DNA of 64,000 bases from Nocardioides marmotae (GCF_013177455.1 NZ_CP053660.1:4154001-4218000), one strand, 5' to 3'; shown: positions 32,875 to 41,025, counted from the first letter of the stretch. The notes: generated by a model not told the origin, from the sequence alone. Numbers and translations are program-made.

Positions 32875-34560
32875 TCAGGCGTCGATGACCAGCGGGATGA
32901 TCAGCGGGCTGCGGCGGAACGCGCGGTGCGCCCAGCGCCCGATCTCGCGGCTCAGCAGCTGCTCGAGCTGCTGGGGGTCGCCGATCCCCTCGGAGGCCGC
33001 GCGGGCGAGCGTCTTCTCGATGACCTGGACGGCCGGGTCGAAGGCGTTCGGCTCGTGCACGAAGCCGCGGACGAGGAAGTCCGGCGGGTCGGCCAGCTTG
33101 CCGGTGTCGGCGTCGACGATCGCCAGGACGGTGACCACGCCCTCCTCGGCCAGCGTGCGGCGGTCCTTGAGGGTGGCCTCGGTGGCGCCGCCGACGGTCT
33201 GGGCGTCGACGTACACGTTGCCGGAGCGGACCTTGCCGACGATGCTGGCCTGGCCCTCGACGAGGTCGACGACGACGCCGTCCTCGGCGATGACCACGTG
33301 GTCCGCGGGCACGCCGGTGGCGATCGCGAGGTCGGCGTTGGCCTTGAGGTGGCGCCACTCGCCGTGCACCGGCATCACGTTGCGCGGCTTGACGATGTTG
33401 TAGCAGTAGACGAGCTCGCCGGCGCTGGCGTGGCCCGAGACGTGCACCTTGGCGTTGCCCTTGTGCACGACCTGCGCGCCCCAGCGGCTGAGGTTGTTGA
33501 TCAGCCCGGAGATGGCGTTCTCGTTGCCGGGGACCGCGGAGCTGGCCATGAGGATCGTGTCGCCCTCGCCGACGCGGATCTTGTGGTCGCGGTTGGCCAT
33601 CCGGGCCAGCGCGGCCATCGGCTCGCCCTGGGAGCCGGTGCACACCAGCGTCGCCTTGTTGGCCGGGAGCCGCTCGAGCTGGTCCAGCGGCACGATCAGG
33701 CCCTGCGGGACCTTGAGGTAGCCCAGGTCCTGCGCGACACCCATGTTGCGGACCATCGAGCGGCCCACGAAGGCCACCTTGCGGCCGTGCGCGTGGGCGG
33801 TGTCGAGGACCTGCTGGATGCGGTGCACGTGGCTGGCGAAGCTGGAGACGATGATCCGGCGCGGGGCGGTGCGGAAGACCTGCTCGATCGCCGGCGCGAG
33901 GTCGCGCTCGGACATCGTGAAGCCCGGGACCTCGGCGTTGGTGGAGTCGGTGAGGAAGAGGTCGACCCCCTCCTCGCCGAGCCGGGCGAAGCCGCGCAGG
34001 TCGGTGATCCGGCGGTCCAGCGGGAACTGGTCCATCTTGAAGTCGCCGGTGTGCAGCACCGTGCCGGCCGCGGTGCGGATGGCGACCGCGAGCCCGTCAG
34101 GGATGGAGTGGTTGACCGCGAGGAACTCCAGGTCGAAGCCGTCGTACTCCTTGCGGTCGCCCTCGGCGACCTCGTGCAGGACCGGGGTGATCCGGTGCTC
34201 CTTGAGCTTCTCCCGGATCAGCGCCAGCGTCAGCCGCGACCCGATGACCGGGATGTCGGCCCGCTCGCGCAGGAGGTACGGCACGCCGCCGATGTGGTCC
34301 TCGTGGCCGTGGGTGAGCACCAGGCCGACCACGGAGTCGAGGCGGTCCCGGATCCAGCTGAAGTCCGGGAGGATGACGTCGATGCCCGGCTGGTGCTCCT
34401 CGGGGAACAACACGCCGCAGTCGACGACCAGCAGCTTCCCGCGGTGCTCGAAGACGGTCATGTTGCGGCCGATCTCGCCGAGTCCACCGAGTCCGACGAC
34501 GCGGAGGCCGTTGCGGGGGAGGCGGGGCGGCTTCTGGAGCTCGGGGTGCGGGTGGCTCAC
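32875..34560 (-). CDS. rnj: ribonuclease J
   Basis: The 561-residue metallo-beta-lactamase/beta-CASP RNase has HGHEDHIGG (about 80-88), a later metal His in NHSIPDGLAV, TGDFKMD, the beta-CASP region with SFASHVHRIQQV, VCTGSQGEPMAALARMA, SGHASAGEL and MPVHGEWRHLK, and a C-terminal RNase J domain ending in HRAFRRSPLIIPLVIDA. It gives 5'-3' exonuclease and endonuclease activity in RNA maturation and decay. The start is a GTG. The usual dapA neighbour of actinobacteria is absent; a HisC-type aminotransferase lies upstream. Confidence 0.94.
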   Translation of the reverse strand: MSHPHPELQKPPRLPRNGLRVVGLGGLGEIGRNMTVFEHRGKLLVVDCGVLFPEEHQPGIDVILPDFSWIRDRLDSVVGLVLTHGHEDHIGGVPYLLRERADIPVIGSRLTLALIREKLKEHRITPVLHEVAEGDRKEYDGFDLEFLAVNHSIPDGLAVAIRTAAGTVLHTGDFKMDQFPLDRRITDLRGFARLGEEGVDLFLTDSTNAEVPGFTMSERDLAPAIEQVFRTAPRRIIVSSFASHVHRIQQVLDTAHAHGRKVAFVGRSMVRNMGVAQDLGYLKVPQGLIVPLDQLERLPANKATLVCTGSQGEPMAALARMANRDHKIRVGEGDTILMASSAVPGNENAISGLINNLSRWGAQVVHKGNAKVHVSGHASAGELVYCYNIVKPRNVMPVHGEWRHLKANADLAIATGVPADHVVIAEDGVVVDLVEGQASIVGKVRSGNVYVDAQTVGGATEATLKDRRTLAEEGVVTVLAIVDADTGKLADPPDFLVRGFVHEPNAFDPAVQVIEKTLARAASEGIGDPQQLEQLLSREIGRWAHRAFRRSPLIIPLVIDA

Positions 34561-34675
34561 GTGGTGGTTCCGTTCGGGTCGCGGGTCGTGCGGGCAGCGG
34601 GCCCCATGGTCTCACCAGGTGCCCCGGATCGGGCCTCGGCGTGTCGCACGCCTCTCCGGGACCGGCCGGACCGGC

Positions 34676-35746
34676 TCACCGCGGGAACCTCGTGGCCAGG
34701 TCGAGCAGCCGGTCGTTGGCCTCCGGCTCGCCGATCGAGACCCGCGCGCCCTCCCCGGCGAAGGGCCGGACCACGATGCCGAGCTCGTCGGCGGCCAGCG
34801 CGAAGTCGGCCGTGCGCTCCCCCAGCCCGAACCAGACGAAGTTGCCCTGCGCGTCGGGCACGTCCCAGCCGCGCTCGCGCAGGCCCTCGACGACGCGGGT
34901 CCGCTCCGCGACGAGCGCCTCGACCCGCTCGAGCAGCTCGGCGCGTCGCTCCAGGCTCGCGATCGCCGCGACCTGGGCGACCGTCGAGACGCCGAACGGC
35001 AGGGAGACCGCCCGCAGCGCCGCCGCGATCGGGGCCGGCGCGACGGCGTACCCCACGCGGAAGCCCGCGAGGCCGTAGGCCTTGGAGAAGGTGCGGGTGA
35101 GGACGACGTTGTCGTGGCGGCGGTACGTCGCGATCCCGTCGACCGGGTCGTCGGTGCGCACGAACTCCAGGTAGGCCTCGTCGACGACGACCAGCACGTG
35201 GCCGGGCACCTGGGCGAGGAACGCGTCCAGCTCGGCCTGCGTGATCGCCGGCCCGGTCGGGTTGTTCGGCGTGCAGACCAGCACCACCTTGGTGCGGTCG
35301 GTGACCGCCGCGGCCATGGCGTCGAGGTCGTGCCGGCCGTCGGGGAGCAGCGGGACCCGCACCGAGGTCGCGGCCGCCGCGGTGACCGCGATCGGGTAGG
35401 CCTCGAAGGAGCGCCACGCGAAGACGACCTCGTCCCCGGGGTCGCAGAAGGCCTGGACGAGCTGGTAGATCAGCCCCACCGACCCGGTCGCCACCGAGAG
35501 GTGGTCGGCCGGCACCTCGAAGGTCTCGGCGAGCTTGGCGTAGAGCGCGGTCGACCCCATGTCGGGGTAGCGGTTCATCTGCCCCACGGCCTGCTGCACG
35601 GCCTCGACGACGCCGGGCAGCGGCGGGTAGGGGTTCTCGTTGCTGGAGAGCTTGTAGGAGACCATCCCCGGCCGGACCGCCGGCGGCTTCCCGGCGACGT
35701 ACGGCGGGATGTCGGCGACGTTCGGGCGGGGCTGCGGGCTGCTCAC
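34676..35746 (-). CDS. hisC: histidinol-phosphate/aromatic aminotransferase (HisC/Pat type)
   Basis: The 356-residue class I/II PLP aminotransferase has KLSSNENPYPPLP (about 32-44), NRYPDMGSTALYAKLA, TPNNPTGP, VDEAYLEF, the PLP lysine in TRTFSKAYGLAGFRVGY (about 220) and a C-terminal VRPFAGEGARVSIG. No other his genes are adjacent. It may therefore be the second, aromatic-amino-acid-type copy (Pat/HisC2) rather than the histidine-operon enzyme. The GTG start follows TAGCCT by 7 nt. Confidence 0.88.
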   Translation of the reverse strand: MSSPQPRPNVADIPPYVAGKPPAVRPGMVSYKLSSNENPYPPLPGVVEAVQQAVGQMNRYPDMGSTALYAKLAETFEVPADHLSVATGSVGLIYQLVQAFCDPGDEVVFAWRSFEAYPIAVTAAAATSVRVPLLPDGRHDLDAMAAAVTDRTKVVLVCTPNNPTGPAITQAELDAFLAQVPGHVLVVVDEAYLEFVRTDDPVDGIATYRRHDNVVLTRTFSKAYGLAGFRVGYAVAPAPIAAALRAVSLPFGVSTVAQVAAIASLERRAELLERVEALVAERTRVVEGLRERGWDVPDAQGNFVWFGLGERTADFALAADELGIVVRPFAGEGARVSIGEPEANDRLLDLATRFPR

Positions 35747-35753
35747 GCCGCAC

Positions 35754-35759
35754 AGGCTA
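35754..35759 (-). promoter_or_regulatory. -10 hexamer (TAGCCT) for the aminotransferase gene
   Basis: On the minus strand TAGCCT ends 7 nt before the GTG at 35746. The same hexamer and spacing precede the VanZ gene. Confidence 0.45.
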
Positions 35760-35850
35760 GGCGCAGGTTTGAGCGCGCGCGGCCGGACGCGGCGAGGATC
35801 CCCACGCCCGTCATCGGGACAACGATCAGACCGGATCCGAGGAGCGGCCG

Positions 35851-35968
35851 ATGTCGATCACCATGGCCCACGCGGCAATGCGGGACGCGATCAGGGACGT
35901 CGACCGGTGACCGGGCCGCCGCGGAGAACGTCATCCGCGACATGCGCGACGCGCTCGCAGGACGGTGA
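35851..35968 (+). pseudogene. micro-ORF broken by a 7-bp tandem duplication
   Basis: An ATG with GGAG about 9 nt upstream opens a 19-codon frame ending at 35908-35910. The repeat GACCGG-T-GACCGG (35903-35915) sits exactly at the stop. Removing 7 bp restores a 36-residue frame that ends at 35966-35968, 4 bp before the next gene, and reads RDAIRDVDRAAAENV then IRDMRDALAGR, an amphipathic helix. It could be a decayed or phase-variable small protein, a leader peptide, or chance. No family is recognised. Confidence 0.35.
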
Positions 35969-35972
35969 CGAC

Positions 35973-36371
35973 ATGAGCGACGAGTACCAGGCCTTCATCG
36001 ACGCCGTCCTGGAAGCGGCACCCGAGGTCGGGGACGCGCTGCGGGCGCAGGGCGAGGACACCGCACCAGACCTGGAGATCCCGGTGCTGTGGCTGGGCCT
36101 TGTCGGCCGCGCGGTGGCGACGTGCCTGCCCCGCATGTCTCCCGACGTCGCGAGCCGCGTCTTCGGAACGGTCGAGCACCACCTGGCCCACGGGTCGGAG
36201 TCGATGAGCACCGCCGTGGCCACCGGTTTCCTCGAGTCCGTCGCCGGGGCCGTGTCGGCGGACCGTCTGGCGCCGGACCTGCTTGCCGGCGTGTTGGGAC
36301 CGGAGTCCCGCGCGTACATCGACGCCTGGGACCAGTTCACCCTGGGCCGTTCCAGCCTGGAGGGCTCGTGA
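35973..36371 (+). CDS. uncharacterised protein, possibly DUF7674/immunity-like
   Basis: The 132-residue acidic, all-helical protein (SDEYQAFIDAVLEAAPEVGDAL, then VFGTVEHHLAHGSESMSTAVATGFLESVAGA) has no signal peptide or membrane segment. The pattern of a regular helical repeat around a 'TGFLE' core resembles small proteins annotated as DUF7674, some of which sit beside polymorphic toxins; this assignment is tentative. It overlaps the next gene by 4 bp (GTGA). GC and codon bias are a little less extreme than in the neighbours, which suggests an acquired pair. Confidence 0.6.
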   Translation: MSDEYQAFIDAVLEAAPEVGDALRAQGEDTAPDLEIPVLWLGLVGRAVATCLPRMSPDVASRVFGTVEHHLAHGSESMSTAVATGFLESVAGAVSADRLAPDLLAGVLGPESRAYIDAWDQFTLGRSSLEGS

Positions 36372-36670
36372 CCGCGCAGCGCCCCCTCGACGACGAGGGT
36401 GCCGAGCTCATCCGCTCCCGGCTCGGTGGCTTGCGTGACCTTCTCGCTCGGCGCGACCCGGCGTGGCCCTACTGGTCGGCCATCGGCGACGAGGCCGCAG
36501 TGCGACGTCTCGCCGCAGCCGTGGAGCGGGTCGTCGACGGTCGTTCCAGCGTGCAGGAACTGGTCAGCGACCCGGGCTTCCAGGCGCTGGCGTTCGCCGG
36601 CATGTCGGACGCCCACGCCGCGTGGCAGGAGCTGGACCCCGCAGAGAAGCGACGGCTCCTCGAGCAGTGA
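36368..36670 (+). CDS. uncharacterised small protein (100 aa)
   Basis: This is a 100-residue helical protein (DDEGAELIRSRLGGLRDLLARRDPAWPYWSAIGDEAAVRRLAAAVERVV), Trp- and Ala-rich, with no signal sequence. It is translationally coupled to the preceding gene and probably works with it. I do not recognise the family. It converges on the VanZ gene 20 bp away. Confidence 0.6.
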   Translation: MTAQRPLDDEGAELIRSRLGGLRDLLARRDPAWPYWSAIGDEAAVRRLAAAVERVVDGRSSVQELVSDPGFQALAFAGMSDAHAAWQELDPAEKRRLLEQ

Positions 36671-36689
36671 CGCGAGCCCCCAGGTCCCG

Positions 36690-37241
36690 CTAGCGCCAGC
36701 GCCAGGGCCGCAGCACCAGCGCGAGGACCAGGCCGATCCCGACGCCGATCGCGGCGCCGAGGACGTTGTCGACGACGTCGGTGACGTCGCAGGCGCGGTC
36801 GAGGCGGGCGAGGACGAGCTGGGTGAGCTCGATGCCGACCGAGCACGCCGCCAGGAACGCCAGCCCGAACGGCGCGACCACGAAGGCGCCGCGCGCGCTC
36901 CGGGCGGCCGCGAGCACGAACAGCGCCCCGGAGGGCACGAACACCACGGTGTTGAGCAGCCGCTGGCCGCCGGAGAAGATCCAGAACCCCTCCGGCGCCG
37001 GCCCGCCGAGGTCCCACGAGCACGAGTCCAGCCGGCCCTCGGCGGGGACGATGCCGGGCGCGCCGTTGGCCGGGATGAGCGTGATGAAGCCGATCACCGT
37101 CAGCGACCAGACGAACGCCGCGATCGAGCCGGCGCGGAACCCACCGAGCCGGCGGCGCAGCGCCAGGTGGAGCAGCAGGCACACGGCCGCGGACGCGACG
37201 ATGCCCAGCAGCATCACGCCCACGCCACCGACCGGGAACAC
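36690..37241 (-). CDS. VanZ-family membrane protein
   Basis: The 183-residue protein has five hydrophobic segments and the VanZ core: NTVVFVPSGALFVLA (helix with the conserved Asn), SVGIELTQLVLARLDRACDVTDVVDNVLGAAIGVGIG. VanZ proteins are linked to teicoplanin tolerance, but most members are of unknown role. The GTG start lies 7 nt after TAGCCT, which overlaps the stop codon of the upstream gene. Confidence 0.85.
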   Translation of the reverse strand: MFPVGGVGVMLLGIVASAAVCLLLHLALRRRLGGFRAGSIAAFVWSLTVIGFITLIPANGAPGIVPAEGRLDSCSWDLGGPAPEGFWIFSGGQRLLNTVVFVPSGALFVLAAARSARGAFVVAPFGLAFLAACSVGIELTQLVLARLDRACDVTDVVDNVLGAAIGVGIGLVLALVLRPWRWR

Positions 37242-37248
37242 GCCCCGG

Positions 37249-37254
37249 AGGCTA
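37249..37254 (-). promoter_or_regulatory. -10 hexamer (TAGCCT) for the VanZ gene
   Basis: On the minus strand TAGCCT ends 7 nt before the GTG at 37241. It includes the stop codon of the gene ahead (37252-37254). Confidence 0.42.
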
Positions 37255-38022
37255 GCCGCCGGCTCCGAGACCGTGCAGCGCCGCGTCGGTGCCGAGGGCG
37301 GCCCGGCGCCCCCGGTCGGTGCGGCACGCCTCGACCAGCGCGGCGAGGAGCGCGGCGTCGGAGGCGAGGAAGCCGACGGGCACCGAGACCTCCTCGGCGG
37401 AGGCCCGGAGGACGAGCCGGCGGCCCGGGTCGGCCACCAGGTCGACCCGCGCCAGGTCGGCCCACGGCAGCCGCGTCTCGCTGCTCCAGCCCCGCCAGGT
37501 CACCCCCGCCTCGTCGAGCACCAGGGCGGGCAGGTGGATGCGCCCGGCGAGCACCCGGACCAGCACCGGCAGGCCGAGCGGGAGCAGCAGCACGGCCAGC
37601 ACCAGCGCGAAGGTGGAGCTGCCCACGGGCTCGCCCAGGATCCGGGCGCCCAGCAGCGTCACCGGCAGCAGCAGGCTGAGGACCAGGAGCCCGAGGAGGA
37701 GGCCTCCGAGCGGCCGCGAGCCGGGCAGGCCGAGCCGGCCGGGGGACTCCTCGACGAGCAGCCGACCCGACCGGGTCAGCGTCGAGCCGAGCAGCACGAG
37801 CGCCCAGCCGCCGAGCAGCAGCGCCGTGGCCTCGAGCGCCACGGCCGCGCCCCAGGCGCCGGTGGGCGCCGCCGTCCAGACCCCCGCCCCGGCGAGCACG
37901 ACGGCCACGGCGATGAGCAGGTGCGTGCCGACCGCGCGCCCCCACGGCACCCGCGGTCCGGGAAGGCCGGCGGGGAGGCGCACCACGCGCCGGCGGGCTG
38001 GCTGGGTCGTCTGCTGGTCCAC
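37252..38022 (-). CDS. multi-pass membrane protein of unknown function (possible immunity protein)
   Basis: The 256-residue protein has four predicted membrane segments in two pairs (about 30-75 and 105-160) and a C-terminal soluble domain (ALVLDEAGVTWRGWSSETRLPWADLARVDLV) with the look of a bacterial PH-like domain. The GTG start is 12 bp beyond the stop of the WXG-type protein with a membrane-active tail, so the two are probably one transcription unit. An immunity role is inferred from position and topology only. Confidence 0.65.
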   Translation of the reverse strand: MDQQTTQPARRRVVRLPAGLPGPRVPWGRAVGTHLLIAVAVVLAGAGVWTAAPTGAWGAAVALEATALLLGGWALVLLGSTLTRSGRLLVEESPGRLGLPGSRPLGGLLLGLLVLSLLLPVTLLGARILGEPVGSSTFALVLAVLLLPLGLPVLVRVLAGRIHLPALVLDEAGVTWRGWSSETRLPWADLARVDLVADPGRRLVLRASAEEVSVPVGFLASDAALLAALVEACRTDRGRRAALGTDAALHGLGAGG

Positions 38023-38034
38023 GTCTCGACCCTC

Positions 38035-39222
38035 TCAGTCCCAGAAGGTCAGCGCGTCCCCGACGTCCCCCGCGACGTCGGCCACCCCGTTGCCGAAGTC
38101 GCGCAGGCCGTCGTCGATCTTGTCGCGGACCTCGTCGGGCACCCAGTTCTCATAGGCGTACTGAGCGGCCATCCCCGCGCCCACGCCGACGACGGCCGCG
38201 CCGGCGGCCACCGCGATGACCGGGGCGCCGACGCCGAGCAGGGCCGCACCGCCCACCACCGCCGCGCCGCCCAGGACGCCGCCGACGATGCCGCCCGCCT
38301 CACCGACGATGACCGAGGACGGTGATTCGCCGCCCGCGATCTCGCCGCCGGCGACCGCGACCGTCACCAGTCCCCCGATCAGGGGCAGCCGGCGGGCGAT
38401 CCGCTCGGTGCCCTCGGCCAGGGCGTCCAGGGCACGCGCCGTGCCGCGGTTGTCCGCGATGTCGACGCCCTCGCCCGCAGCGCGCCGGGCCGGGTTGCCC
38501 GAGCGACGCGCGTCCCGGGCCTCCTCGGCCTCCTGGCGCAGCCGCTTGCTCTCCTCGCGGGCCGCGGCGGCGTTCTCGCGCAGGCTCCGTTCGTGCAGGT
38601 CGATCCCGAGTCCGGTGAGCGCTGCGGGCATGCCCGCGAGGACGTCGGCGGCGGTGGTCGCCAGGCTCGGTCCGTGCACGGTCGACCAGAACGTACTGAG
38701 GTTGTCGCGGATCCAGTCGGTGTGGGCCTCGTGGTCGTCCTGCACCTCGCCGAGGAGTCGGTTGTACGTCTCGATCTTGGCCTTCTGGGCCTCGTACGCC
38801 GCGGTCGCCTCGGCGTGGGCGTCGGCCTGCCGCGGCGTCGCATCCGCCCCGAGGGGGCCAGGGCCGACCGCGTCCGCGGGCGTCTCGATGACCATGCCGT
38901 TCACGACCAGGCCGGCCCCGCGGGCCTCCTGGCGCCGCTCGCGCATCCGGTCCTTGATGCGCCCGAGCCGGCCGGCGTACGCATCGAACTTCTGCCGAGC
39001 CTCCCGCAGGTGCTCCTCCTGCTCGTCGGCGGCCTCGACGAGCTGGCGGGCGAAGGCTCGGAAGGACGTCGAGGCGTCGCCGTCCCACGACGACAGGGCC
39101 CGCGACCGCGCCGACTGCGCGTCGTCGCCGGCATCGACGACCTGCGTCTTCAGCGTGTCGCCGAGGTACGTCGCCGCCGACCGGACCGAGGACTCGCTGC
39201 CGTCGACCGTCGTGTCGATCAC
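38035..39222 (-). CDS. WXG-type protein with glycine-zipper C-terminus (candidate type VII secretion substrate)
   Basis: This is a 395-residue protein. The N-terminal 100 residues form a helical hairpin with a W-x-G turn (SSWDGDAST, about 47). A long coiled-coil region follows (about 60-250, rich in Glu, Arg and Ala). Residues 285-370 are a Gly/Ala/Val-rich hydrophobic stretch (VGGVLGGAAVVGGAALLGVG) of the kind that inserts into membranes. It resembles ESX/WXG-domain effectors or their carriers. It overlaps the small protein upstream by 4 bp. No ESX core genes (EccC, EccD) are in the window. Confidence 0.72.
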   Translation of the reverse strand: MIDTTVDGSESSVRSAATYLGDTLKTQVVDAGDDAQSARSRALSSWDGDASTSFRAFARQLVEAADEQEEHLREARQKFDAYAGRLGRIKDRMRERRQEARGAGLVVNGMVIETPADAVGPGPLGADATPRQADAHAEATAAYEAQKAKIETYNRLLGEVQDDHEAHTDWIRDNLSTFWSTVHGPSLATTAADVLAGMPAALTGLGIDLHERSLRENAAAAREESKRLRQEAEEARDARRSGNPARRAAGEGVDIADNRGTARALDALAEGTERIARRLPLIGGLVTVAVAGGEIAGGESPSSVIVGEAGGIVGGVLGGAAVVGGAALLGVGAPVIAVAAGAAVVGVGAGMAAQYAYENWVPDEVRDKIDDGLRDFGNGVADVAGDVGDALTFWD

Positions 39223-39527
39223 GGGTGCGCACCCCCCGGGTCGACGTCGGCGACCAGGTCGGCGAAGGCCGACCCGACCTCGGCGTCGGTGTCGTAGTAG
39301 TCGTTCGCGACCGACCGCATCACCCCGGCGGTGGCGCGGTTGGCGATCGCGAGGTCGTCGGCGTCGGTGACCAGCTTGGCCAGGATCTTGCCGAGCACGG
39401 CCGCGGCCTCCCCGCCGTCGACCTTGTCCGGGACGGATTCCGCGGTGCCCTCGATGCCCTCCGCGCCCGACTCGTGCAGCGCGGCGATGGCCCGGGCGTC
39501 GGCATCGGTGATCTGGATGTTGGTCAT
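39219..39527 (-). CDS. EspC/WXG100-like small protein
   Basis: This 102-residue helical protein begins MTNIQITDADARAIAALH and contains RSVANDYYDTDAEVGSAFADL, where YDTDAEV is close to the YxxxD/E export signal of type VII substrates. Its size and gene order fit an EspC-like partner that pairs with the WXG-type protein downstream, with which it overlaps by 4 bp. The start is the ATG at 39527, overlapping the previous gene. Confidence 0.65.
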   Translation of the reverse strand: MTNIQITDADARAIAALHESGAEGIEGTAESVPDKVDGGEAAAVLGKILAKLVTDADDLAIANRATAGVMRSVANDYYDTDAEVGSAFADLVADVDPGGAHP

Positions 39528-39856
39528 GACTGCCCCGCCCCCTGGGTCGCCTGGTGCCACAGCTCCCGCGGGAGCGGCTGGTCGAGGGCGACGACGTCGT
39601 AGGGCGAGGCCCGGTCGAGCTCGCCGAGCTGGTCGGTGCGGTAGAGCACCCACGGCTGGTGCGGGCCGCAGCAGCCGACCAGCCGGTCCAGGGCGGTGTA
39701 GACCATGAGGGCCACCCGCCCGTCGGCGAGGCGGCGCATCTCGACCTCGGGGGCCTCCTCGGTCGAGCCGGGGCGGACCGGCAGGTAGAGCACCGGCGGG
39801 ATCGGCTTGTCGCCCCGGGGGGCGGTCGGGTCGGTCGGGTCGGCTGGCGTGGTCAC
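39524..39856 (-). CDS. SAV_915/SseB-like small protein
   Basis: The 110-residue protein resembles the SAV_915 group seen beside type VII-type genes in streptomycetes: VLYLPVRPGSTEEAPEVEMRRLADGRVALMVYTALDRLVGCCGPHQPWVLY. The core looks like an SseB N-terminal fold. It is first in the leftward three-gene set, with a GTG start and 4-bp overlap to the next gene. Confidence 0.65.
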   Translation of the reverse strand: MTTPADPTDPTAPRGDKPIPPVLYLPVRPGSTEEAPEVEMRRLADGRVALMVYTALDRLVGCCGPHQPWVLYRTDQLGELDRASPYDVVALDQPLPRELWHQATQGAGQS

Positions 39857-39945
39857 GGAGCACTCCGGTGGTCGACGACGGGTCCCGCTCCAGGATGACC
39901 CCGATGCTCCTCGGCGAAACCCCTCCGGCGCGGCCGCGCCGCCCC

Positions 39946-39951
39946 TAGGAT
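39946..39951 (+). promoter_or_regulatory. -10 hexamer (TAGGAT) for a micro-protein gene
   Basis: TAGGAT ends 6 nt before the GTG at 39958, the leaderless layout seen before several larger genes in this window. Confidence 0.45.
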
Positions 39952-39957
39952 CCAGCG

Positions 39958-40080
39958 GTGTCCCTCGCTCGCGACCTCGGCCTCGGCCTGCTGCTTACCA
40001 GCCTCGCCGTGCTGGCCGTCGGCCATGCCCCGCAGGCCGAGCTGACCACCACCAGCTGCGCGACGCCCGGCTGCCGCTAG
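39958..40080 (+). CDS. 40-residue exported or membrane micro-protein
   Basis: A GTG-started frame of 40 codons encodes a short hydrophobic helix (LGLGLLLTSLAVLAVGHA, about 7-24) followed by a Thr-rich tail with two Cys (CATPGC) and Arg at the end. It could be a secreted peptide after cleavage near APQAE, or a single-pass membrane peptide. Support comes from a TAGGAT hexamer 6 nt upstream and its independent position. It converges on the DDAH gene across a 13-bp repeat block. No known family. Confidence 0.45.
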   Translation: MSLARDLGLGLLLTSLAVLAVGHAPQAELTTTSCATPGCR

Positions 40081-40081
40081 C

Positions 40082-40140
40082 CCGGCAGATCAGTCCGGCA
40101 GATCAGTCCGGCAGATCAGTCCGGCAGGTCAGTCCGGCAG
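40082..40140. repeat. 13-bp tandem repeat on the stop codon of the DDAH gene
   Basis: Three exact copies and one variant of CCGGCAGATCAGT, plus a 7-nt fifth, run from just after the micro-protein stop into the last codons of the DDAH gene. Each unit read leftward contains CTGCCGGACTGA (Leu-Pro-Asp-stop), so the gene's end has been copied four times. Confidence 0.85.
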
Positions 40141-41025
40141 GAGCACCTCGCCCCCGGGGACGACCGCCAGGTCGCGGCCCAGCGCGACGTCGACGGGGTT
40201 GGTCAGGCAGCGGATCGAGCCGCCGCCCTTGTGGAACTCCGAGACGTCGGCGAGCACCACGGCGAAGCCCCACGCCTCCAGCTGCGCGCGCACCCGCGGC
40301 GGGCAGGCCGGCATGAGGACCGTGCGGCCGACGACGACGGAGTTGGCGCAGAACGTGCTCAGCGCCTCCTCCTCGGTCAGCACCAGCGGCTCGGGCACCA
40401 GGTCGAGCAGCGCCGCCGCCGAGGCGTCGTCCAGCGCGGCCGGGCACACCATCGCCCGGCGCTCGTCGAGCGGGCAGAACGCCAGGTCGAGGTGGTACAT
40501 CCCCGGGTGGGTGATCCGCAGGCCGCGCACCCGCACGCCGAGGTCGGTGGCCAGGTGCTTGAGCGCGAGCTCCTCGGTGCGCGGTCCGTAGCCGACGACC
40601 AGGTCGCCGCGGTAGGCGAACGCGTCGCCCGCCTCGAGGTGCGCGCCCACGCCGTCGCGACCGACGTACGACGTCGTGGCGCCGGAGGCCGCGAACCACG
40701 GCTGGGCCGTGAGCCCCTCCATCCGCCGCTCGGCGTGGCGCATGTGCGACATGACGACGTGGCGCGAGCCGTCGGGGCGGACCAGGCCGAGGCCGAGGTT
40801 CATCGCGTAGACCATGTCCGGCGCGTCCGGCCGCTGCGCCAGCACGTCGACGCGGGCGCCGAGCCGCTCGAGGGTGCCGACCATCCCGGCCCACTGCGCG
40901 GCGGAGCGCTCGGGGTCGGGCTGGACCGCGGGGTCCATGAACGGGTTGATCGCGTAGTCGACGCGGAAGTGCGTCGGCTCTACCGCGACGTAGTGACGAC
41001 CCCACTGCAGCTGCTCCACGAGCAC
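40129..41025 (-). CDS. dimethylargininase (DDAH)/amidinotransferase-family hydrolase
   Basis: The 298-residue pentein-fold enzyme has RVDYAINPFM (about 21-30), APDMVYAMNLGL where the family has D-x-V-F/Y-x-x-N, the catalytic His178 (YHLDLAFCPL) and the nucleophile Cys273 (HKGGGSIRCLTNP). This is the DDAH layout (N-methylarginine to citrulline); other guanidino substrates are possible. The GTG start has no clear ribosome-binding site. The gene is divergent from a GntR regulator with a perfect palindrome between them. Confidence 0.86.
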   Translation of the reverse strand: MLVEQLQWGRHYVAVEPTHFRVDYAINPFMDPAVQPDPERSAAQWAGMVGTLERLGARVDVLAQRPDAPDMVYAMNLGLGLVRPDGSRHVVMSHMRHAERRMEGLTAQPWFAASGATTSYVGRDGVGAHLEAGDAFAYRGDLVVGYGPRTEELALKHLATDLGVRVRGLRITHPGMYHLDLAFCPLDERRAMVCPAALDDASAAALLDLVPEPLVLTEEEALSTFCANSVVVGRTVLMPACPPRVRAQLEAWGFAVVLADVSEFHKGGGSIRCLTNPVDVALGRDLAVVPGGEVLLPD

